A stretch of DNA of 35,540 nucleotides from a virus. Made by a program: the position numbers and the translations under genes. The stretch lies in IMG/VR virus record IMGVR_UViG_3300035703_000246, positions 1 through 35,540 of that record; one strand, given 5' to 3'. The notes below the pieces were generated by a model. The model made no database searches. It saw only the letters and a list, made by a program, of their open reading frames with translations, and was not told where the DNA came from. Of the stretch, positions 29,652-35,540 are shown piece after piece (positions within the stretch are counted from its first letter, which is position 1; every line of letters starts with the position of its first letter).

Positions 29652-30833
29652 ATGTCATTCTATCGTCCAGGTGGTAGTGGTTCAGGCAGTGTCACAACAT
29701 CTCCTATCTCTGTCCTAGAGGGCGGTACAGGAGCATCTACAGCAGCAGACGCTAGAAACAACTTAGGCGTTACGGCTACTGGTCAGGACACTAACTATGC
29801 TTACCGTACTAATAATCTTTCTGACCTCAATAGTGCTTCTACTGCCCGTACTAATCTAGGGCTTGGTACTATAGCTACACAGAACGCTAACGCAGTAAAC
29901 ATCACTGGTGGTACGATTGTTAGCATTGTAGACTTGGCAGTAGCAGATGGTGGTACAGGCGCTTCTACTGCTTCAGGCGCATTAGCCAACCTACTTCCTT
30001 CCTATACCAGTAACGCTAACAAAGTATTGTCAGTTAAGTCTGATGCTACTGGCGTTGAGTGGACCACCAACGGCGCTGGGACAGTTACCAGTGTAGATCT
30101 TTCAGTTCCTACTGGACTATCAGTAAGCGGCAATCCTGTAACATCTAGCGGTACTTTAGCGGTTTCTTTTGCTGCTGGCTACTCAATTCCCACGACTACT
30201 AAGCAAGGTGAGTGGGATACTGCATACGGATGGGGAAATCATGCTTCTGCTGGGTATGCTAAGTATGGCGACACTACTGCAAACTTTACAGGAACATTAC
30301 AGAACAATAGTCATACAGTATTAACCACTGCTTCTGACTATCTAGATAGCGCAGACATTGGAACAACTGTACAGGCTTATGATAGTAATCTTACTTCTTT
30401 TGTAGGTACGTTTACTCTGCCTACCACAGACGGAACTAACGGTCAAGTCCTTAAGACCAATGGCTCAGGAACACTGTCTTTTGTAACAGCAGCTACAGGC
30501 ACAGTAACAAGTGTTGATATGTCTGTTCCTACTGGTTTTGCTATTACTGGCAACCCAGTTACAAGCAGCGGTACATTAGCACTTGCTTTTGCTTCTGGTT
30601 ATTCTCTACCTACTACAACCAGCCAGAGCAACTGGGATACAGCCTATGGGTGGGGCAACCATGCTTCAGCAGGCTACTTAACTTCCTCAGCTATCGGTAA
30701 TACTGTTCAAGGCTATGATGCTGACACAGCTAAGTATGACGACGCTACTGCAAACTTTACAGGTACACTCCAAAAGAGTGGTAACAATGTTTTAACAACA
30801 GCCAGCACTATTGAAGGCGGCACATACGCTTAA
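29652..30833 (+). CDS. Tail-fibre-like protein with internal duplication
   Basis: A 393-aa Ser/Thr/Gly-rich protein. The N-terminus has two 'EGGTGASTA / DGGTGASTA' words, common in phage fibres. A unit of about 140 residues occurs twice: GTVTSVDLSVPTG to YGWGNHASAGY near 192, and GTVTSVDMSVPTG to YGWGNHASAGY near 332. Such repeats are typical of trimeric fibre shafts. It is followed by two further fibre-type genes and an assembly chaperone, so it probably belongs to the receptor-binding apparatus. Confidence 0.7.
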   Translation: MSFYRPGGSGSGSVTTSPISVLEGGTGASTAADARNNLGVTATGQDTNYAYRTNNLSDLNSASTARTNLGLGTIATQNANAVNITGGTIVSIVDLAVADGGTGASTASGALANLLPSYTSNANKVLSVKSDATGVEWTTNGAGTVTSVDLSVPTGLSVSGNPVTSSGTLAVSFAAGYSIPTTTKQGEWDTAYGWGNHASAGYAKYGDTTANFTGTLQNNSHTVLTTASDYLDSADIGTTVQAYDSNLTSFVGTFTLPTTDGTNGQVLKTNGSGTLSFVTAATGTVTSVDMSVPTGFAITGNPVTSSGTLALAFASGYSLPTTTSQSNWDTAYGWGNHASAGYLTSSAIGNTVQGYDADTAKYDDATANFTGTLQKSGNNVLTTASTIEGGTYA

Positions 30834-30846
30834 CACGGAGACTTAA

Positions 30847-31512
30847 ATGGCAACTATTCTCATCAAGAAAAAAGACACTTCTGGTGCTCCTGGAGCTGGT
30901 GACCTAACCAACTCTACTGGCGGAGCAGAGATTGCAGTTAATACTGCAGATAAACGACTGTATACCAAGACCTCTGGTGGCTCTGTTGTAGAGCTTGGTA
31001 CGAACCCTGCTACGCTACAGGTTAATAGCGCCTTTACATTCCCTACCTCTGATGGTACCAACGGTCAGGTTCTGTCAACCAATGGATCAGGTACTGTTAC
31101 TTGGTCTAATGCAGCTACTGGTGATGTAACTACAACAGGTGTTCAGACGCTGACTAACAAGACGCTGACTGACCCTGCAATCATCGGAACGATCCTAGAG
31201 GACGTATACACCATCACTGACGGTGCTGCTTTTGAAATTGACCCAGGCAACGGTTCTGTACAACTCATCACGCTAGGCGCTTCCCGTACTCCCAAGGCTA
31301 CAAACTTTGCCGCTGGTGAGTCTGTGATGCTGATGGTGGATGACGGCACTGCTTACACGCTGACTTGGACTGATGCTACGTTTGGTGGCTCTGGTGTCGT
31401 TTGGAAAACAGACGGCGGTGTAGCACCTACGCTAAACACTAGCGGTTATACGGCAATCGTATTGTGGAAAGTAAGCACACAGGTATATGGCGCTCGTGTA
31501 GGAGATGCGTAA
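30847..31512 (+). CDS. Tail-fibre-like protein
   Basis: A 221-aa protein. The N-terminal TILIKKKDTSGAPGAGDL and AEIAVNTADKRLYTK segment is one I know from the start of many phage fibre proteins. A middle word FTFPTSDGTNGQVLSTNGSG also appears in the 29652 gene as TLPTTDGTNGQVLKTNGSG, so the two share shaft modules. GVQTLTNKTLTDPAI is another common fibre repeat word. CGGAG lies before the ATG. Confidence 0.7.
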   Translation: MATILIKKKDTSGAPGAGDLTNSTGGAEIAVNTADKRLYTKTSGGSVVELGTNPATLQVNSAFTFPTSDGTNGQVLSTNGSGTVTWSNAATGDVTTTGVQTLTNKTLTDPAIIGTILEDVYTITDGAAFEIDPGNGSVQLITLGASRTPKATNFAAGESVMLMVDDGTAYTLTWTDATFGGSGVVWKTDGGVAPTLNTSGYTAIVLWKVSTQVYGARVGDA

Positions 31513-33411
31513 ATGCTGAATAAGAAAGCATTATCTGCAACAGCAGGTGGAGCAGAGCCTATTTATATTGAGGACACCTTCTCCACTTATTTATATACGG
31601 GTAACGGCTCTACACAGACCATCACCAACGGCATAGATTTGTCTGGTGAAGGCGGGTTGGTTTGGTTAAAAGGAAGAAGCGCAGCAAAAGTTCATGTTTT
31701 AGTAGATACGGCACGTGGATCTGATAAAGTATTACAAACACAATCAACTGCTGCACAAATAACAAACGCAACCATTGTTAGCGGCTTTTCATCTTCTGGT
31801 TTTTCTTTGGGAACAGATGCAGAAACAAACGCTAATGGAACGACATTTGCCTCATGGACATTCCGCAAGGCAGAGAAGTTCTTTGATGTGGTGACGTATA
31901 CGGGAAATGGAAGTGGGTCTGGTCAGGTAATCAACCACAATTTAGGTAGCGCTCCTGGGTGCATTATTGCAAAAGCCACGTCTACAACATCTGCTTGGGC
32001 TGTATATCATAAAGATGCAAGTCTCTTATCGTTAAACGCTACCAATGCCGCTGGTTATGTAGGCGCTGCTGGTAATCCACCAACAAGCACAACTTTTAAT
32101 ACTGAAATAGTTAAAAGCGCCACAGGAGTTGAAGCAAACGCTAATGGAGTTACCTACGTCGCCTACCTATTTGCTCATGACGCAGGTGGCTTTGGAGATT
32201 CTGGTTCGGATAGTGTGATTAAGTGTGGGTCTTTTGACGGAACGGCAAATACGTTTGTGGATCTCGGGTGGGAGCCACAATGGATTATGTTCAAAAACAC
32301 AACCAGCGCAAGCAATTGGCAAATTATTGACAATATGCGTGGTATGCCTGTTGGTTCAGATGACCGACAACTAATGGCAAACCTTAGTAATGCAGAAAGT
32401 GATAACGGATTAACAACCATATCTGCAACTGGATTTACATGGCTTCCGTCTGCAGCAAGCAACACCTACATCTACATCGCCATTCGCCGTGGCCCGATGA
32501 AAACTCCTGAGGCTGGGACAGAGGTGTTTAGTGCAAAAACATATACTGGAAATGCAACGGCACGCGCAATTTCTGGTCTTGGTTTTCCACCTGATTTAGT
32601 GTTTCCAAAAATTAGAGACAACGGTGGCGGGTTTAATGGCACATTAACAGATCGATTGAGAGGTGTTACCAACTATCTTGTTGCAAATGATACTTCAGCA
32701 GAGGCAACAAATGCCCAATACGTCACAGTACTTGGACAAGACGGGTTCTCTTTAGGTACTGGTGCAGACGTAAATCGAAATACAAGCACGTTTGTTTCGT
32801 GGAACTTCCGTCGTGCGCCTGGGTTCTTTGATGTGGTGTGTTTTAATGGAACTGGGTCACAATCAACTGCGGTAAAACATAATCTTGGCGTTGCACCTGA
32901 GTTAATTATTGAAAAGACAAGAAGTGCTACTGGTGACTGGTATGTTCAACATTGGCCTTCAGATAAACAACTATATTTACAGACTAATGCAGCAGGCAGT
33001 TCTTTATCTGGGAATGGTTGGGTTACACCAACATCTACTGATTTTTACACCGCTGGTTTTGGTAGTAGTACTACTGAAGTAGCCTATCTGTTTGCCTCAG
33101 TTGCTGGCGTATCTAAAGTAGGTTCATACACAGGAACAGGAACCACGCTTCAGGTCAACTGCGGGTTTACTAGCGGCGCTCGGTTTGTGCTAATTAAGCG
33201 CGCCGACTCAACAGGCGACTGGTACGTTTGGGATACGGCTCGTGGAATTGTGTCTGGTAACGATCCATACTTGTTGCTTAACAGCACCGCAGCAGAAGTA
33301 ACAAACACAGACTATATCGACACTTATAGTTCTGGATTTGAAATTAGTAGCACAGCACCAGCAGCAATCAACGCTAACGGTGGAACCTTTATTTACTTGG
33401 CAATAGCCTGA
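31513..33411 (+). CDS. Receptor-binding / tail-fibre protein with repeated lectin-like domains
   Basis: A 632-aa Thr/Ser/Gly-rich protein with several copies of one beta-domain type: DTARGSDKVLQTQ near 67 and DTARGIVSGNDPYLLLNS near 575, FFDVVTYTGNGS near 118 and FFDVVCFNGTGS near 435, each followed by HNLG.AP...I and WAVYHKD or WYVQHWP. This is the DUF7483-type repeat I associate with phage fibres, though the family name was not checked. It is the last fibre gene before the chaperone, the usual place of the host-recognition protein. Confidence 0.7.
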   Translation: MLNKKALSATAGGAEPIYIEDTFSTYLYTGNGSTQTITNGIDLSGEGGLVWLKGRSAAKVHVLVDTARGSDKVLQTQSTAAQITNATIVSGFSSSGFSLGTDAETNANGTTFASWTFRKAEKFFDVVTYTGNGSGSGQVINHNLGSAPGCIIAKATSTTSAWAVYHKDASLLSLNATNAAGYVGAAGNPPTSTTFNTEIVKSATGVEANANGVTYVAYLFAHDAGGFGDSGSDSVIKCGSFDGTANTFVDLGWEPQWIMFKNTTSASNWQIIDNMRGMPVGSDDRQLMANLSNAESDNGLTTISATGFTWLPSAASNTYIYIAIRRGPMKTPEAGTEVFSAKTYTGNATARAISGLGFPPDLVFPKIRDNGGGFNGTLTDRLRGVTNYLVANDTSAEATNAQYVTVLGQDGFSLGTGADVNRNTSTFVSWNFRRAPGFFDVVCFNGTGSQSTAVKHNLGVAPELIIEKTRSATGDWYVQHWPSDKQLYLQTNAAGSSLSGNGWVTPTSTDFYTAGFGSSTTEVAYLFASVAGVSKVGSYTGTGTTLQVNCGFTSGARFVLIKRADSTGDWYVWDTARGIVSGNDPYLLLNSTAAEVTNTDYIDTYSSGFEISSTAPAAINANGGTFIYLAIA

Positions 33412-33422
33412 TAGGAGAAACT

Positions 33423-33917
33423 ATGTATCGTATTCGCTCAACTGGCGAGATTGTCTCGCAAGGAGAATTTCGATCACGCAACAAAGGAACGTCCTTCCCT
33501 AAAGTTTGGACACCTGAGTTAGTAGACGAACTAGGACTAGACCCAGTATTTGAGACACCAGCACCCACGGTTACTCGCTACCAAACAGCGTTTAAGGACG
33601 GTGTAGAGCAGGTGGCTGGCAAGTGGGTCTGGAAGTGGGCTATCGGCCCTGTGTTCCAGGACACCACGGAAGATGGCGTAACCACTACTGCCGCACAGCA
33701 TGAGGCAGCGCACAAGGCTCGGATTGATGACGAGGCAGCCAAGGCAGTACGGGCGCAACGTGACCGCCTGATTGCTGAGACTGACTGGATCGTGATTAAG
33801 AACCTAGAACTGAACCAGAACGTCCCTGGCATCTGGGAGGTGTACCGTCAGAACCTGCGTGACGTACCTGCTCAGGCTGGCTTCCCCCACGAAATCACTT
33901 GGCCTGAGAAACCGTAA
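33423..33917 (+). CDS. Tail-fibre assembly chaperone
   Basis: A 164-aa protein whose C-terminus RLIAETDWIVIKNLELNQ ... WEVYRQNLRDVPAQAGFPHE is the hallmark of phage tail assembly chaperones (AETDW, YRQxLRDxPxQxGFP, W). The N-terminal half is more variable. It lies 11 bases after the receptor-binding protein and would help it fold or trimerise. TAGGAG lies before the ATG. Confidence 0.85.
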   Translation: MYRIRSTGEIVSQGEFRSRNKGTSFPKVWTPELVDELGLDPVFETPAPTVTRYQTAFKDGVEQVAGKWVWKWAIGPVFQDTTEDGVTTTAAQHEAAHKARIDDEAAKAVRAQRDRLIAETDWIVIKNLELNQNVPGIWEVYRQNLRDVPAQAGFPHEITWPEKP

Positions 33918-33919
33918 TC

Positions 33920-34105
33920 ATGGCAGACCACACCACAGAAGGCGTTAAACAGGTCGCTGACGGGCTTTCAGTAGTTACTGTAGTAGGGACCTTAGCTGAG
34001 ATCCTGCCAGCTGTTGCAGCGCTGTTTACGATCATTTGGACAGGGTTTAGGATCTATGAAACCCAGACTGTTCAGGGCTGGTTAGGCAAGTCAAAAAAAG
34101 AATAA
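33920..34105 (+). CDS. Probable holin
   Basis: A 61-aa protein with a polar N-terminus (MADHTTEGVKQVADG), a hydrophobic region (about 16-46, with a possible break at Glu27-Pro30) and a basic C-terminus (GWLGKSKKE). Size and topology match small class II/III phage holins, and I recall similar 'ADGLSVxTVxGTL...IYETxTVQ' proteins annotated as holins. It is separated from the endolysin by about 9 kb (across the circle's join), as in T7, where holin and lysozyme genes are also apart. The call rests on composition and similarity by memory. Confidence 0.6.
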   Translation: MADHTTEGVKQVADGLSVVTVVGTLAEILPAVAALFTIIWTGFRIYETQTVQGWLGKSKKE

Positions 34106-34112
34106 AAAGTAC

Positions 34113-34141
34113 TTGTATTTTTTATAAAAGTATGGTATAAT
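34113..34141 (+). promoter_or_regulatory. Late promoter P3 (tail block)
   Basis: TTGTAT (34113-34118), 17 bases, TATAAT (34136-34141). The 12 bases AAAAAGTACTTG (34104-34115) match the upstream element of P1 and P2 and again begin within the stop codon of the preceding gene. It would drive the adaptor, nozzle, ejection and lysis genes. Confidence 0.75.
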
Positions 34142-34152
34142 AAAGGAATAAC

Positions 34153-34500
34153 ATGGGACGTAAAGTATCCGCTGCTATAACTAGGACTGTTACTGACAAG
34201 GTAACTCTCTACACAGTTCCGACCAGGAACCGAGCAGAATGGGGTCTTATGTATGTTATCTCCTTGACTGGTACTGACTCGCCTGCTGTCTACTGGTACG
34301 ATGCTTCTGAGAATGTAGAGTATCAGATCTTGGGAGCTAAGAACCTAGGCGCTGGAGACTATGTCCTTCTTACAGACGCTGTTGTGGTCATGGAAGAGGA
34401 TGACGAGATTAGGGTTAAGAACAGTAGTACTAACACCGTAACCTACGTAGCTACGGTTGAATTACAGCAAAACACATCAATCAGCTATCATCAAAACTAA
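34153..34500 (+). CDS. Small beta-rich virion-type protein
   Basis: A 115-aa protein with AAAGGA before ATG 34153. Alternating strands (TDKVTLYTVPTRNRAEWGLM, YVLLTDAVVVMEEDDEIRVK, TVTYVATVEL) predict a compact beta-sandwich. It is the first gene after P3, ahead of the adaptor, so a head-completion or tail-decoration role is plausible. No family was recognised. Confidence 0.65.
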   Translation: MGRKVSAAITRTVTDKVTLYTVPTRNRAEWGLMYVISLTGTDSPAVYWYDASENVEYQILGAKNLGAGDYVLLTDAVVVMEEDDEIRVKNSSTNTVTYVATVELQQNTSISYHQN

Positions 34501-34510
34501 GGAGTAGACT

Positions 34511-34672
34511 ATGCCTATGATGGAAGGTAAATCCAAGAAAGCAGTGTCCAAGAACATCAGCATGATGATGAAGGAAAAGAAGTATCCTCAGAAGCAGGCT
34601 GTGGCTATTGCTCTTAATAAGGCTGGTATGTCCAAGAAGCCTATGAAGAAGACTGCAGGGCGTGGACGATGA
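34511..34672 (+). CDS. Tiny basic protein (DUF6496-like)
   Basis: A 53-aa protein, [20 protein letters not shown], then [16 protein letters not shown] and a basic end (KKTAGRGR). The 'SKKAVSxNIxxxxxxGxPxxQAVAIALxxAG' pattern is common in phages, and I believe it is listed as DUF6496. AAGGAG lies before the ATG. High positive charge suggests nucleic-acid binding. It overlaps the next gene by ATGA. Confidence 0.8.
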   Translation: MPMMEGKSKKAVSKNISMMMKEKKYPQKQAVAIALNKAGMSKKPMKKTAGRGR

Positions 34673-34824
34673 AAAAGGGGCTATACTATAATATTAATCA
34701 AAAACGCAAGCGTATCGCTGAAGGTTCTGGTGAGAAGATGCGTAAGGCAGGCAGCAAAGGCGCTCCTACTGCTAAGGACTTTAAAGACGCTGCTAAGACA
34801 GCAAAGAAGAAAAAGAATGGTTAA
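34669..34824 (+). CDS. Tiny very basic protein
   Basis: A 51-aa protein, [20 protein letters not shown], then [18 protein letters not shown] and a Lys-rich end. This 'KKGLYxNIxxKRxRIxxGSGExMRKxGxxGAPT' protein is repeated in many phage genomes beside the same small neighbours. Function is unknown; a DNA- or RNA-binding virion component is possible. Both ends overlap neighbours. Confidence 0.85.
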   Translation: MKKGLYYNINQKRKRIAEGSGEKMRKAGSKGAPTAKDFKDAAKTAKKKKNG

Positions 34825-35062
34825 GAAGGTCTATCAGAACCCTGAAGGCGGTCTAAACAAGAAAGGCCGTGAGTACTTCAAAAGGACAGAAGGAGCTAAC
34901 CTAAAGCCTCCTGTGTCTGCCAAAGAGGCTGCTAAGTCTCCTAAAGCAGCAGCTCGTCGTAAGTCCTTCTGTGCTCGTATGTCAGGTGTTCCTGGGCCTA
35001 TGAAAGACTCTAAGGGCAGACCAACAAGGAAGGCTCTTGCTCTTAAGAAATGGGATTGCTAA
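34817..35062 (+). CDS. Small basic protein (DUF6321-like)
   Basis: An 81-aa protein starting [20 protein letters not shown] at ATG 34817, inside the end of the previous gene. The C-terminal half SFCARMSGVPGPMKDSKGRP, TRKALALKKWDC is the recognisable part, which I believe is called DUF6321. An in-frame upstream extension exists but would overlap the previous gene and lacks the family's start. It is basic, function unknown, and its TAA abuts the adaptor ATG. Confidence 0.85.
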   Translation: MVKKVYQNPEGGLNKKGREYFKRTEGANLKPPVSAKEAAKSPKAAARRKSFCARMSGVPGPMKDSKGRPTRKALALKKWDC

Positions 35063-35540
35063 ATGGCTACCACGTACTTAAACTTAGTTAATGATGTACT
35101 AGTTAGGCTCCGTGAGTCTACAGTTGCTTCTGTCTCAGAGAACGAATATAGCGCCTTAGTTGGCAAGCTAGTCAATGACGCAAAGCGAGAAGTAGAAGAT
35201 GCCTGGAACTGGGAGGCTCTTAAGACTACTATCTCTGCCAACACTGTAGCAGCTACTACTAGTTACTCTCTGACAGGTGCTGGTACGCAGTTTCGTATCC
35301 TAGAGGCTATCAACGACACTAGTGACTGGTTCATGGTGGAGCGTCCTGCTTCGTTCATGACTGCTAACATTATGCTTAACCCACAGCCTCATTCAGGATC
35401 TCCTGAGTACTACGCTGTGAATGGTGTCGATGTCAACGGCGATATTCAGGTTGATGTGTATCCTGTCCCCGATACTGCCTACACTATCCGCTTTAACGGC
35501 TTTGCTCCAGAAGCAGAGCTAAGTGCCAACAGTGACTCAA
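35063..35540 (+). CDS. Head-tail adaptor protein, N-terminal part (gene continues at base 1)
   Basis: The ATG at 35063 directly follows the TAA of the upstream small gene. The protein begins MATTYLNLVNDVLVRLRES and has a helical N-terminal region ending in REVEDAWNWEAL. This pattern, including the early 'AW.W' segment, is typical of podovirus head-tail adaptors (tail tubular protein A-like). With the part at 1-306 the full product is 218 aa. It sits at the start of the tail-tube and ejection-protein block, where an adaptor is expected. Confidence 0.75.
   Translation, partial: MATTYLNLVNDVLVRLRESTVASVSENEYSALVGKLVNDAKREVEDAWNWEALKTTISANTVAATTSYSLTGAGTQFRILEAINDTSDWFMVERPASFMTANIMLNPQPHSGSPEYYAVNGVDVNGDIQVDVYPVPDTAYTIRFNGFAPEAELSANSDS
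35414..35540. repeat. Right copy of 127-bp terminal direct repeat
   Basis: Exact copy of bases 1-127. The adaptor gene that starts at 35063 is in the same codon phase here as at base 1 (351 bases, 117 codons, lie before the repeat), so joining the ends restores one uninterrupted reading frame. Confidence 0.95.

Overview
The window is a complete genome of a small tailed phage, most likely a strictly lytic podovirus of a Gram-negative bacterium. Bases 1-127 are repeated exactly at 35414-35540, and one gene (the head-tail adaptor) runs off the right end and continues in frame at base 1. The molecule is therefore a circle, or a circularly permuted genome, of about 35,413 bp opened inside that gene. 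No integrase, repressor, rRNA, tRNA or CRISPR array was seen. The Gram-negative host follows from a spanin pair and a signal-anchored GH24 endolysin. The dense operons, the small-protein content and the podovirus gene set resemble phages known from aquatic Proteobacteria, but the host group is only a guess.

The genome has two divergent arms that leave a 717-bp control region (21872-22588) and meet near 8.24 kb. The minus-strand (early/middle) arm runs from 21871 down to 8236. It starts with about 17 very small genes (26-129 aa), many joined by ATGA/GTGA overlaps and several missed by length filters. A T7-type replication set follows: primase-helicase, family A DNA polymerase, a probable ssDNA-binding protein, a 5'-3' exonuclease and a PD-(D/E)XK nuclease. 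After these come a PAPS-reductase-like PP-loop protein, a metallophosphoesterase, a DUF3310 protein, a GIY-YIG endonuclease and a B12-dependent (class II) ribonucleotide reductase. A perfect sigma70 promoter (14892-14919) sits inside this arm ahead of the ssDNA-binding protein gene.

The plus-strand (late) arm begins with small and large terminase, portal, a zinc ribbon, scaffold, major capsid protein and a probable decoration protein. Next are a tail-fibre cassette with an assembly chaperone, a probable holin, a set of tiny basic proteins, the head-tail adaptor, the tail nozzle or stabilisation protein, three probable DNA-ejection proteins, the endolysin and a nested Rz/Rz1 spanin pair. Three late promoters (22416, 26517, 34113) share an A-tract plus AAGTACTT palindrome that overlaps the -35 box. 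No phage RNA polymerase was found, so host sigma70 RNA polymerase probably reads everything, with late timing perhaps set by a factor acting on those boxes.

Points most worth a second look are the shared late-promoter element, the pair of TTACTAGTAA palindromes exactly 21 bp apart in the terminase leader, a two-block repeat shared by that leader and the only sizeable gap in the early small-gene array, the cysteine-rich PP-loop protein overlapping a nuclease gene, and the many unannotated micro-genes.
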